Origin: Methylococcaceae bacterium
Lineage (GTDB): Bacteria > Pseudomonadota > Gammaproteobacteria > Methylococcales > Methylomonadaceae
Assembly: GCA_030626845.1 (NCBI GenBank)
Contig: DAOUTG010000003.1
Span: 1-64,000 of the forward strand
Direction of reading: 5' to 3'
DNA length: 64,000 bases
This document shows positions 19,529 to 27,735 of the stretch, in pieces (the first letter of the stretch is position 1; each line of letters starts with the position of its first letter). Made by a program: the position numbers and the translations under genes. Below the pieces are notes generated by a model that did no database searches, was not told the origin of the DNA, and saw nothing but the letters and a program-made list of their open reading frames with translations.

Positions 19529-19921
19529 ATGACAAAATTAGAAACATTAAGAATTGATAAATGGCTATGGGCAGCGCGTTTTTTCAAAACACGAAAACTT
19601 GCATCAGAGGCCGTATCAGGCGGAAAAGTTCATCTCAATGGCAGGCGTTGTAAGCCTAGTAAAGAGGTAAAAATAGGCTCACAATTATTAATTCATAAGG
19701 ATCAATATAGTTGGGATCTTTATATTTTGGGGCTTAATCATCAACGTCGCCCAGCATCTGAAGCGGTATTATTATATGAAGAAACCACTGAAAGTCATGA
19801 TAAACGTCAACAACAGATTATCCAAAACAAGGAACAACGACAATTTTTACCCCATTCAGAAACTGAACGCCGACCTAATAAAAAACAACGTCGGCAAATT
19901 CATCATTTTAAGCAGAGTTAA
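19529..19921 (+). CDS. hslR: Ribosome-associated heat shock protein Hsp15
   Basis: A 130-residue S4-domain RNA-binding protein. Hsp15 binds stalled 50S subunits carrying a nascent chain and helps free them. It opens LRIDKWLWAARFFKTRKLASEAVSGGKVHLNGRR, the classic S4 motif, and ends in a very basic tail. The ATG at 19529 is the natural start (the frame also allows a TTG at 19526). It is divergent from the membrane protein gene and convergent with the tusE/dsrC gene, 4 bp away. Confidence 0.93.
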   Translation: MTKLETLRIDKWLWAARFFKTRKLASEAVSGGKVHLNGRRCKPSKEVKIGSQLLIHKDQYSWDLYILGLNHQRRPASEAVLLYEETTESHDKRQQQIIQNKEQRQFLPHSETERRPNKKQRRQIHHFKQS

Positions 19922-19925
19922 TCCA

Positions 19926-20237
19926 CTATAAACAGGTTGGTGGTTTCGGTAAACCCGCTATTTTACAGGCATATTTTAAAGGTCCTTGAGGAAATAATTT
20001 GTGCAAATAGCGACTATTACCTTTCTCTACGCCTAGATTTTTAGCAATCGCCTTAGTAAAAACTCGCGCATTAGGTAAATGTTTAAAATTTTGGTAATAG
20101 CCCCGAATAAAAAAAATTATTTCCCAATGCGCTTCTGTCAATTTTATTTCATTATAACTTGCTAATGTCACTGCAACATCCTCATTCCAGTCTGTTGATT
20201 TACATAAAAAACCCTCACCATTTAATACTAATTCCAT
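19926..20237 (-). CDS. tusE: DsrC/TusE family sulfur-carrier protein with both conserved cysteines
   Basis: A 103-residue protein of the DsrC/TusE/DsvC family. It shows EAHWEIIFFIRGYYQ, a helical middle and the C-terminal arm GLPKPPTCL. The penultimate cysteine C102 (CysA) is present, and a second cysteine C91 lies exactly 11 residues before it, in the CysB position. TusE proteins that only relay sulfur to tRNA 2-thiouridine usually lack CysB; two cysteines are the mark of DsrC in dissimilatory sulfur metabolism. No dsrAB is visible, so a tRNA-thiolation role with TusB is still the simplest reading. Confidence 0.85.
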   Translation of the reverse strand: MELVLNGEGFLCKSTDWNEDVAVTLASYNEIKLTEAHWEIIFFIRGYYQNFKHLPNARVFTKAIAKNLGVEKGNSRYLHKLFPQGPLKYACKIAGLPKPPTCL

Positions 20238-20518
20238 GTTAGTATTAATGAATGATTAAGAGTTAAAGTGACAAATTCTTGATAATTAATAACTTTTATC
20301 CCTGTCACTAGTTCACTAGGATCAATTCCACGTATTTCTATTTCCTCATCTAAAACAAATAATGAATGTAATGTAGACATTGTTTCTAATTCACTTGTAT
20401 TACGACTAGATTTCAATAGTCTAAATAGTGAATTTTCCATAAATAAAACGCTATCATTAATTGCTATACGCTGTAACGTTGCCAATTCCAAAGGCGATTG
20501 ATAAATTATATGAAGCAT
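20228..20518 (-). CDS. tusB: Sulfur relay protein TusB/DsrH
   Basis: A 96-residue protein with the TusB opening MLHIIYQSP, then the central SVLFMENSLFRLL, a LFVLDEEIEIRGI segment, and the C-terminal INYQEFVTLTLNHSLILTW. TusB normally works in a TusBCD complex passing sulfur to TusE for mnm5s2U in tRNA. Its stop overlaps tusE by 10 bases and its start overlaps the stop of the SMR exporter by one base. tusC and tusD are not in this window. Confidence 0.85.
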   Translation of the reverse strand: MLHIIYQSPLELATLQRIAINDSVLFMENSLFRLLKSSRNTSELETMSTLHSLFVLDEEIEIRGIDPSELVTGIKVINYQEFVTLTLNHSLILTWN

Positions 20519-20838
20519 TATTCTATATAAGTTAATTTAAGCCCGATAATTCCCAAAATAATAAAGCCAATTGAAACCAATCTCACCCAATCAATGGACT
20601 CTTTAAAAAGGAAAATACCCAAAATAGCTACACCTACGGCTCCCATACCTGTCCATACTGCATAAGCTGTCCCTAAGGGTAATGATTTTATTGACTCCAT
20701 TAGTAAATAAAAACTCAAACAAGCTGAAACACAGGTAATAATACTGGGGACTAATTTAGTAAAGCCTTCGTTATATTTAAGACTTAATGCAAAAATAATT
20801 TCAGCTAATCCTGCTGAAAACAAAATAAACCATGCCAT
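20518..20838 (-). CDS. sugE: Small multidrug resistance exporter, SugE/Gdx type
   Basis: A 106-residue four-helix membrane protein. The key SMR glutamate is in AGLAEIIFALSLKY, and KSLPLGTAYAVWTGMGAVG has the W-T-G-x-G-A-V-G pattern of the Gdx branch. Gdx proteins export guanidinium. Guanidinium transport is inferred from this branch assignment. It overlaps tusB by one base and begins 28 bp after the ABC permease stop, so it probably belongs to the same transcript. No guanidine riboswitch fits in so short a gap. Confidence 0.85.
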   Translation of the reverse strand: MAWFILFSAGLAEIIFALSLKYNEGFTKLVPSIITCVSACLSFYLLMESIKSLPLGTAYAVWTGMGAVGVAILGIFLFKESIDWVRLVSIGFIILGIIGLKLTYIE

Positions 20839-20866
20839 TTATAACCTCTTATAAAAATAAAAGCCT

Positions 20867-22177
20867 TTAATTATAACTTATTGCCATTACGCGCTTTTGC
20901 CAACGTTGAAATAAAAGAAATCCAATAACACCTGTTTGTAGCATAGAAATACTAATCGCTAATAATAAATTTTCATTAAATACAGGTAAAATAAACCCCG
21001 CTATTATTTCAGCATTTGTACTTAAAAAGATGGCTGGGAGTAAGCCATATAAACAAATCATATACAACAAAGTAAGCCCCATTGCCCGTTTAGGATTAAC
21101 GGCATAACTAAAAAAAAGTAAAACCCCTATATCACGCAGCATCAATAAATAAATGACTAAAGGATAAGGATATATTTCTTCAATGGCTTCTACAGGGTAA
21201 GTTAAAGTTAAAAATAAGGTGCTAGGTAATACCAAAATAACAGTTACCATCCAACAAGGCATTTCTTGAAACATTCTTATCCACTGTGCTTGTTGGCTAT
21301 AAATCCATAATTTACGTGGCAACATAGGATTATTTTCATCAATAAACAATAATAAATAACTCGCAATAATACAGACACCAAAGCAAACCATAATCGAGGT
21401 CATAAATAATGTAAACTCAGGTTCTTCTACATCCCCAATAAAAAAGCCTGTTAAATAAAAAATTAAAAAGCCAATAAATGATAACCAAACCCAAGGCAGG
21501 GTACGAACGCTTAGTTCTTCTGATAATAAGCGGTAAATACCCGTAATCGTCCAAATGCAAGCGATGATTAAGCTAAACCCAATAAAATGGGCGAGATTAT
21601 AGGATTCGCCATACCAGACCAATGTTTTTTGATAAATATCATGACTGTTAAGCATCACAGGAACAATAAACATCAGTGCGACTAGCACTAATAAATAACT
21701 AAACCCTGTATTAAAACTTTGTCTGCGCCGTAGTGAAAATAAACTAACTAATAAACTAAAGCCTTGAGCAAGTAAGCCTCCCCCTAAAAAATAAACCCAA
21801 TTTAGCGCAATATATTCAGGCTCAGGGGTTGCTAGCGTGTAAACCAATAGGCAGAAAAAACCACCATACCAATTGTAAAGCGTACTCCCTAATAGTTTCC
21901 CCCAAGCTAATGACCAAGCGGAAATTGCCGAAGTTTTTTGTATATCCCAAGTATTATTTTGCAATTCATCAAAAATACTATTTGCCGCTTGTTTTGCACC
22001 CCAAAATAAAACGATCAAAGTATATAAACCTAACGCACTATAACTAACGCCTTTTTCAAAACGTAAGTCATCTAAAAGATAAGATGATGATAAAATAACT
22101 AATAAAAAAACAGGCATTCCAATTAAACGAGAAATGGAAAATTCTAAATAAAGATGACGTTGAAATTCAGGATTCAT
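20867..22177 (-). CDS. ABC-2 type transporter permease
   Basis: A 436-residue membrane protein with about ten to twelve hydrophobic helices. It follows the ABC ATPase gene with a 4-base overlap and is thus its likely partner. The N-terminal segment has a lipid-facing amphipathic start (LYLEFSISRLIGMPVFLLVIL) and a recurring pattern of a first large periplasmic loop between helices, as in ABC-2 exporters. The substrate is unknown. Confidence 0.75.
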   Translation of the reverse strand: MNPEFQRHLYLEFSISRLIGMPVFLLVILSSSYLLDDLRFEKGVSYSALGLYTLIVLFWGAKQAANSIFDELQNNTWDIQKTSAISAWSLAWGKLLGSTLYNWYGGFFCLLVYTLATPEPEYIALNWVYFLGGGLLAQGFSLLVSLFSLRRRQSFNTGFSYLLVLVALMFIVPVMLNSHDIYQKTLVWYGESYNLAHFIGFSLIIACIWTITGIYRLLSEELSVRTLPWVWLSFIGFLIFYLTGFFIGDVEEPEFTLFMTSIMVCFGVCIIASYLLLFIDENNPMLPRKLWIYSQQAQWIRMFQEMPCWMVTVILVLPSTLFLTLTYPVEAIEEIYPYPLVIYLLMLRDIGVLLFFSYAVNPKRAMGLTLLYMICLYGLLPAIFLSTNAEIIAGFILPVFNENLLLAISISMLQTGVIGFLLFQRWQKRVMAISYN

Positions 22178-23085
22178 TGTTTCACCGTTGATAAATAAGC
22201 ATCTTGTAAGTTAGTTATTATCGGGCTAAATTCACACACAGGTAATTGATGCGCTAGCAGTATTTTTAAGACTTCATTTTGAGTGTCTTTATTACCATTT
22301 AATTTGAAAACTGCTTGTTCTGCATTAATTTCTAGTTGTGAAAGTTCATCTATAGTTGATAAAACGGCTGCAAGTTCAGATACAGGATGAGTTAAAACTA
22401 ATTTAAAGGCTTTTAGTTGTTGAGATTTTTCTTTAATAGAAACTTGCTCAATAATACGCCCTTCTCGTAATACCAACATATCCGTAGAATAAGCTTCTAA
22501 CTCTGACAAAATATGGGAAGAAACAATTAATGTCATCCCCTGTTGTTGCAATTCTAAAAATAAATCAGCCAATAAATGACGCGCTTCTGGGTCTAAACCT
22601 GAGGCGGGTTCGTCTAATAATACGACTTTAGGCTGATGAATAATGGCTTGGGCAATCGCAACACGTTGACGCAAACCCCGTGATAATTCAGCAGGCGTTT
22701 TATCTAAACGATCACTAATATTTAATTGCTGACTTACGCGAAGAATGGCTGACTTACAATCTTCTGTCTTAATACCCTGCGCTCTCGCCACAAAATGTAG
22801 ACATTGACGAATAGTCAAACGATCATATAACCCGAAAAAATCAGATAAATAGCCTATTTTACGATGACAAAGACGGGGATGTTCTAAAACATCAATCCCA
22901 TCAATATTAATTGAGCCGGTTAAAGGTTGTTCTAAAGCTGATAAGCAACGTAATAAAGTTGTTTTCCCTGCACCATTAGGTCCTACTAAAGCGGTAATAC
23001 TGCCTGAAGGAATTGAAAAAGAAAGTTCATTTAAAGCACGAAAATTTGTGTATTCAAAGATGAGATTAGAGACTTTTATTAACAC
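22174..23085 (-). CDS. ABC transporter ATP-binding protein
   Basis: A 303-residue ATPase with Walker A GPNGAGKTT, Q-loop-like YLSDFFGLY, signature LSRGLRQRVAIAQ, Walker B VVLLDEPASGLDP and H-loop SSHILSE. The C-terminal 90 residues are an extension after the nucleotide domain. It couples to the overlapping permease gene. The next upstream gene, encoding a PD-(D/E)XK-like protein, lies 18 bp away on the same strand. Confidence 0.92.
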   Translation of the reverse strand: MLIKVSNLIFEYTNFRALNELSFSIPSGSITALVGPNGAGKTTLLRCLSALEQPLTGSINIDGIDVLEHPRLCHRKIGYLSDFFGLYDRLTIRQCLHFVARAQGIKTEDCKSAILRVSQQLNISDRLDKTPAELSRGLRQRVAIAQAIIHQPKVVLLDEPASGLDPEARHLLADLFLELQQQGMTLIVSSHILSELEAYSTDMLVLREGRIIEQVSIKEKSQQLKAFKLVLTHPVSELAAVLSTIDELSQLEINAEQAVFKLNGNKDTQNEVLKILLAHQLPVCEFSPIITNLQDAYLSTVKQ

Positions 23086-23103
23086 AATAGACTCACTCTT
23101 TAA

Positions 23104-23703
23104 TTAATTGGAAAGACAAGCTTGATTTAAAATACTCATAATTTTAGCGGGGTTTTCAATATAATATTCAAACATATCAATATAAAAATTACTGCCAACC
23201 AATTTAAAAAATTTCCAATTACTCCCGGTGGTCACACAACCATAAATTGTTTTAATCCTATTTTTCTTTTCTAAATTAAACTGTTGAGCGGCGACCATTT
23301 CGGCACCACATTGAGCAATACCGCTTTTAATATTATCATTCTTAGCTTCGACCAACATAATAATCGGCGCATTAAGGCTATATTGCTCCTTTGTTGCTGA
23401 AATAATAAAATCACAACGTCCTGAAAGACCTAAGGATTTATTAACATTAAATTCCGTTCCTGAAAATAAACTGATATTTTTAAGTGCTATTTTCAATTCG
23501 GCTAATAAAGGCGCAACAATAAATTCTGAACGTGCTTTTTCAGTATCAATGGCTAATGCCAAAGGAATGAATCGAGGTAATAAAGCTAATAACGCTTTAG
23601 GCACTTCATAATCAATAACTTGAGGAAATAAATTAACCTCCTCAATAAAATTAAGCGAAAACTTTGTTTTTAATTCATTAAGTGTAAAATCACAGTAACT
23701 CAT
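23104..23703 (-). CDS. PD-(D/E)XK nuclease-like protein
   Basis: A 199-residue protein with an acidic SGRCDFII segment, an MLVEAKNDNIKSG block (E-x-K) and a following GIAQCGAEMVAAQ helix. Together these match the D...ExK...Q layout of the PD-(D/E)XK nuclease fold. It is the full-length relative of the gene cut by the left edge of the window. It overlaps the upstream membrane protein gene by 4 bases. Whether it cuts DNA is unknown. Its place between a membrane protein and an ABC exporter is unusual for a restriction component. Confidence 0.55.
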   Translation of the reverse strand: MSYCDFTLNELKTKFSLNFIEEVNLFPQVIDYEVPKALLALLPRFIPLALAIDTEKARSEFIVAPLLAELKIALKNISLFSGTEFNVNKSLGLSGRCDFIISATKEQYSLNAPIIMLVEAKNDNIKSGIAQCGAEMVAAQQFNLEKKNRIKTIYGCVTTGSNWKFFKLVGSNFYIDMFEYYIENPAKIMSILNQACLSN

Positions 23704-24458
23704 GATGAACCTCGTTTAAATGAAAAACTTTTGACTAAAGAAGACCCACTTTTTAAGGCAAATTGAGTGGTTATAATGGACAAATAATCGACAAAACAAT
23801 AACAAGCGGCAACACCACTGGGCGGGTTAGCCTGTGTAAAACCGAAGATAGGGTCAATTTCAGCCCAAGCCCATGTGCCTGAAAAAGTTCCAACGATTTC
23901 AAGCCACGTACTAATAAAAAATGCACCTAAATAAATCATTGGCGCACGACCTTTAATCAGATAAATTAAGAAGATACAAAATAATATCGCGCCCGTTACA
24001 TCTTCACGTGAAGCAAAAACAGCCCCCCATAAAGCCCATGTCCCGCCTGTGATTACCGCAAAGTTTGCTATTTTTCGTGCGTAATGTTGAAAAAAACCAG
24101 AACGTGCTAATGCAACGATGGCTAAATACACCACCCCATGACCTGGAGGAACATAAGCGGGTAAATTATTAAAACGATAAAGGTAACATTCCATGTAGCT
24201 GGAAGCAAAAAGCTCTGCCATAGTGGCAAAAACAAGCGTTAATATTACTTGCATTCTGACGGCTTTACTTTCTCCCCACAGCATTAAAATCAATGCAGCC
24301 CATGTCATTAAGGCTAATATTTTTTGGTCAGCTAATATCCCATTAGTCCCGTCATAATTGACAACCACTGTAATAAAAATAAGAGAAAATAAGATTATGC
24401 CATAATCTTTATAATGATGAGAAGCACCAGGGGTTGAACTAGGAAGATAAGATTGCAT
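23700..24458 (-). CDS. Unknown polytopic membrane protein
   Basis: A 252-residue protein with about seven or eight predicted membrane helices. Notable conserved-looking loops are YVPPGHGVVYLAIVALARS and FSGTWAWAEIDPIFGFTQANPPSG. The charged or polar residues in these loops (H, E, D) may form a catalytic or ligand site facing the membrane. I do not recognise the family. It is co-transcribed with the DUF2058 gene (15 bp upstream) and overlaps the nuclease-like gene. Confidence 0.5.
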   Translation of the reverse strand: MQSYLPSSTPGASHHYKDYGIILFSLIFITVVVNYDGTNGILADQKILALMTWAALILMLWGESKAVRMQVILTLVFATMAELFASSYMECYLYRFNNLPAYVPPGHGVVYLAIVALARSGFFQHYARKIANFAVITGGTWALWGAVFASREDVTGAILFCIFLIYLIKGRAPMIYLGAFFISTWLEIVGTFSGTWAWAEIDPIFGFTQANPPSGVAACYCFVDYLSIITTQFALKSGSSLVKSFSFKRGSS

Positions 24459-24473
24459 AAATATATTACATAT

Positions 24474-25019
24474 CTACCACATCAAATCATCAGGCACTTG
24501 ATAAGCTGCATAAGCATCATCTTCCTCTATTGAATCAGAATCTTTACGCTCATTTAATAATAAGACACAGTTTTTATCCCGTTGAAAAATTTTTTCAGCC
24601 ACTTCTGCTGTAACTATTTCATAACGTTTTTCTATTTTGACAATTGCTAATCGCCCATTAACGAGTTGCTCTCGAACATCACTGCTAACATAAATCTTTT
24701 TAATCGTAGAGCCATCACTAAAGTTATAAGCTTCCCCTTCTGCATCTTGAGGTACTTTTTTAGCATCAACTAATTGTTTAATTTGTGCGATAATCGCCTT
24801 TTTTTCTGCAAATTGTTCTTTTTGCAAATTTAATGTCTTATCTTTCTCAATTAGCTTAAGTTTAGCGCGTTTCATTGCCTCTGCAGTTTCATCAACCACC
24901 ACAATTTTATTTTTACGCACCGCTTGCGTTTGTTTACGCTTATTGGTTTTTGAAGTCTTCGCTTTTGCCTTATTAGTAAGTCCTGCCCCTAATAATTGCT
25001 CTTGTAATGATTTTGCCAC
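24474..25019 (-). CDS. DUF2058 family protein (YaiL-like)
   Basis: A 181-residue basic protein opening SLQEQLLGAGLTNKAKAKTSKT, the DUF2058/YaiL start, with a long lysine-rich helix and a C-terminal globular part (YNFSDGSTIKKIYVSSDVREQLVNGRLAIVK). E. coli YaiL is described as nucleoprotein- or polynucleotide-associated; its function is not known. The ATG at 25019 has a normal context. First gene of the minus-strand cluster. Confidence 0.85.
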   Translation of the reverse strand: MAKSLQEQLLGAGLTNKAKAKTSKTNKRKQTQAVRKNKIVVVDETAEAMKRAKLKLIEKDKTLNLQKEQFAEKKAIIAQIKQLVDAKKVPQDAEGEAYNFSDGSTIKKIYVSSDVREQLVNGRLAIVKIEKRYEIVTAEVAEKIFQRDKNCVLLLNERKDSDSIEEDDAYAAYQVPDDLMW

Positions 25020-25049
25020 AATATTTTTTTAAAATTAAGATAATAAATA

Positions 25050-25082
25050 ACAAACAAAAGAGCCACCCTCTTAGATGGCTCT
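25050..25082 (-). terminator. Intrinsic terminator of leuA
   Basis: On the minus strand AGAGCCATC pairs with GGTGGCTCT (9 bp, one G-T pair) around a 6-base loop, followed by TTTTGTTTG. It is 14 bp after the leuA stop. Confidence 0.85.
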
Positions 25083-25096
25083 AATTCTCACACTAA

Positions 25097-26638
25097 TTAA
25101 ACATTCCCTTGAGGATGACGACGTTTATCAGGTACTTGTAACCGATTAGCCGCATTAATATAAGCTTTTGCCGATGCAATCACTATATCGGTATCGGCGC
25201 CTAAGCCATTCACAATACGTCCTCCTTTTTCTAAACGCACTGTCACTTCTCCTTGTGCATCAGTACCACAGGTTATATTATTAACCGAGTATAGCTCTAA
25301 AGTTGCCTTCGTTTGTACGATGCTTTCAATTGCTTTCAAGCTCGCATCAACCACTCCACTGCCTTCGGCATTACCTGAGATTTCTTCATTTTCTATCCTT
25401 AAAGTGACATGAGCTTTAGGCACTTCACCTGTTTCAGATTGAACTTGCAATGAAACTAATTCAATTTGTTCTGTTTCAGGATGAATATTCACTTCTGAAA
25501 TTAGTGTTTGTAAATCTTCATCAAAAATTTCATGTTTCTTATCAGCTAATTGCTTAAAACGAAAGAAAGTTTCATTTAATTCTTGTTCACTTTGAAATTC
25601 AAAGCCTAATGTAGTCATTCGACTTTTAAACGCATTACGTCCTGAGTGCTTTCCCAATACCATACGATTTGTAGCCCAACCAACATCTTCAGCTTTCATA
25701 ATTTCATAAGTCTCAGGATTTTTCAATACCCCATCTTGATGAATCCCCGCTTCATGTGCAAACGCATTTGCCCCCACAATGGCCTTGTTTGGCTGTACTG
25801 GAAACCCTGTGATAGATGAGACTAATTTAGAACAAGTCACTATTTCTGGCGTATCTAACCTCGTATCGCATTCAAATATATCTTGCCGTGTACGAACTGC
25901 CATCACCACTTCTTCCAAAGAAGCGTTGCCCGCTCGTTCACCTAAACCATTAATTGTACATTCTACCTGACGCGCTCCATTCATTACTGCCGCCAAAGAA
26001 TTAGCAACCGCTAAACCTAAATCATTATGACAATGTACTGAAAAAATCGCTTTATCCGAATTAGGAATCCGCTGCATTAAATTTGCAATGGTTGCGCCAA
26101 ATTGTTGAGGAATACTATAACCTACGGTATCAGGAATATTTAATGTCGTTGCTCCTGCATCAATTACTGCCTCTAAAATTCGGCATAAAAAATCTTCATC
26201 CGAACGCCCCGCATCTTCGGGTGAAAATTCAACATTATCAGTATAGTTTCGCGCTCTTTTAACCGCCCTTACCGCATGTTCAATTACTTGCTCAGGCTGC
26301 ATTTGCAACTTTAATTGCATATGAATCGGAGAGGTTGCAATAAAAGTATGAATTCGTGAACTATTGGCTAATTTTATCGCCTCCCCCGCACGGTCTATAT
26401 CTTTATCTAAAGCCCGTGCCAAAGCACAAATGGTACTCTCTTTAATGACCTTTGCAACCGCTTGAACTGCTTCAAAATCACCGATACTTGCTGCCGGAAA
26501 TCCAGCTTCAATAATATCAACCTTTAAACGTTCTAATGCTTTTGCAATACGAATTTTTTCATCACGCGTCATAGATGCACCGGGGCTTTGCTCACCGTCG
26601 CGCAACGTGGTATCAAATATAATTAATTTATCTTTCAT
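25097..26638 (-). CDS. leuA: 2-Isopropylmalate synthase
   Basis: This enzyme condenses acetyl-CoA with 2-oxoisovalerate, the first committed step of leucine synthesis. The 513-residue protein has the HMGL-like catalytic start [33 protein letters not shown] with metal-binding histidines, and [16 protein letters not shown]-terminal LeuA regulatory domain for leucine feedback follows. The ATG at 26638 is preferred to the one at 26653 because GGAG lies 6 bases upstream. The 233-bp gap to pssA may hold a leader peptide (see separate entry). Confidence 0.96.
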   Translation of the reverse strand: MKDKLIIFDTTLRDGEQSPGASMTRDEKIRIAKALERLKVDIIEAGFPAASIGDFEAVQAVAKVIKESTICALARALDKDIDRAGEAIKLANSSRIHTFIATSPIHMQLKLQMQPEQVIEHAVRAVKRARNYTDNVEFSPEDAGRSDEDFLCRILEAVIDAGATTLNIPDTVGYSIPQQFGATIANLMQRIPNSDKAIFSVHCHNDLGLAVANSLAAVMNGARQVECTINGLGERAGNASLEEVVMAVRTRQDIFECDTRLDTPEIVTCSKLVSSITGFPVQPNKAIVGANAFAHEAGIHQDGVLKNPETYEIMKAEDVGWATNRMVLGKHSGRNAFKSRMTTLGFEFQSEQELNETFFRFKQLADKKHEIFDEDLQTLISEVNIHPETEQIELVSLQVQSETGEVPKAHVTLRIENEEISGNAEGSGVVDASLKAIESIVQTKATLELYSVNNITCGTDAQGEVTVRLEKGGRIVNGLGADTDIVIASAKAYINAANRLQVPDKRRHPQGNV

Positions 26639-26731
26639 GATGTCTCCGTTCATGAAATTAGGTATTGACTTAAAATTAAATCAATAAAAAAGGATAGGGT
26701 GTGTGTTGTGAATATTTAAAGTAATAATGCC

Positions 26732-26833
26732 CTAAGGCAGTAACTTTAAGCTAAAGCAGGCAAGCGCACGAAAATTAACCAGTGAAGCTAGTTTTTTAAA
26801 ATTAATTTGTGCGTTAGAAATATGAGGTTTCAT
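26732..26833 (-). promoter_or_regulatory. Possible leader peptide ORF upstream of leuA
   Basis: A 33-codon reading frame on the leuA strand, starting ATG AAA and ending LKLLP-stop. Six of 33 codons are leucine and four of these are in the last 10 codons. A perfect 7-bp hairpin (GTTTCAT, AAG loop, ATGAAAC on the plus strand, 26827-26843) covers its start. Downstream, TAGGG and CCCTA could form a weak stem before CCTTTTTATT. This resembles leucine attenuation, but the stems are weaker than in the classic leader. Confidence 0.35.
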
Positions 26834-26871
26834 AAGATGAAACTATACCTGTTTACGTGCTATCTCTCAAG

Positions 26872-27615
26872 TTATTTTGCTTTTTTTTGTAGCCGTTTAC
26901 GACGCAACATCACCAATGTTATTACAGGACCTGAAATCGCATAAGCTAAAAAAAGTAAAAATAACATCGCGGGCGGTTGTATCATGATAAAGGCAAGACT
27001 AAGCATGACGATAATAGTCCCTCCAAAAGGAACACGACCCTTAAAATCTATTTCCTTAAAACTAGAATATCGAAAATTACTCACCATCAATAAGCCAGTG
27101 CTAATGGTCAATATCAAGGCAATAAATTTTAAAGATTCTACTTCATAATTATACTCAACACTAAACCATAAAAACCCCGCTAAAATAGCAGCTGCGGCAG
27201 GGCTTGGCAGCCCTTGAAAATAACGTTTATCTGCGGTTTCAACTTGCGTATTAAAGCGAGCTAATCTTAATGCGCCCCCTGCGGTATGAACAAAAGCGGC
27301 AAAAAGGCCTAATTTTCCCAAAGATGAAAATGCCCATAAATACATCACTAATCCTGGGGCAACGCCAAAAGAAACCATATCGGATAAACTATCATATTGC
27401 ACCCCGAATTCACTCTGTGTATTTGTCATTCGGGCAACGCGACCATCTAAGCCATCTAAAATCATTGCGACAAAAATAGCAATAGCAGCGACTTCAAATC
27501 GTTCATTAATAGCCGAAGTAATGGCATAAAAACCTGAAAACATCGCACCTGTGGTAAATAAATTAGGTAATAAATAGATACCGCGATGACGGGGAAATTT
27601 AGTTTTATTCATCAT
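26872..27615 (-). CDS. pssA: CDP-diacylglycerol-serine O-phosphatidyltransferase
   Basis: This enzyme makes phosphatidylserine from CDP-diacylglycerol and serine, the precursor of phosphatidylethanolamine. The 247-residue membrane protein has the CDP-alcohol phosphotransferase motif D-G-L-D-G-R-V-A-R with G...D...D following. It has about seven to eight membrane helices. The pssA-leuA order is common in gammaproteobacteria. Two adjacent start codons (ATG ATG) open the gene. Confidence 0.93.
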   Translation of the reverse strand: MMNKTKFPRHRGIYLLPNLFTTGAMFSGFYAITSAINERFEVAAIAIFVAMILDGLDGRVARMTNTQSEFGVQYDSLSDMVSFGVAPGLVMYLWAFSSLGKLGLFAAFVHTAGGALRLARFNTQVETADKRYFQGLPSPAAAAILAGFLWFSVEYNYEVESLKFIALILTISTGLLMVSNFRYSSFKEIDFKGRVPFGGTIIVMLSLAFIMIQPPAMLFLLFLAYAISGPVITLVMLRRKRLQKKAK

Positions 27616-27735
27616 AGGTTCAACTCTTTAGTGGGGGACATTTATTTTTATTAAAGGGAATAAGACACCTTAACAGTCCCTTTTCTTGATATAGTTTAGC
27701 ATTCTATAATTAAAGATGTTAGCTGAGAGTATTCT

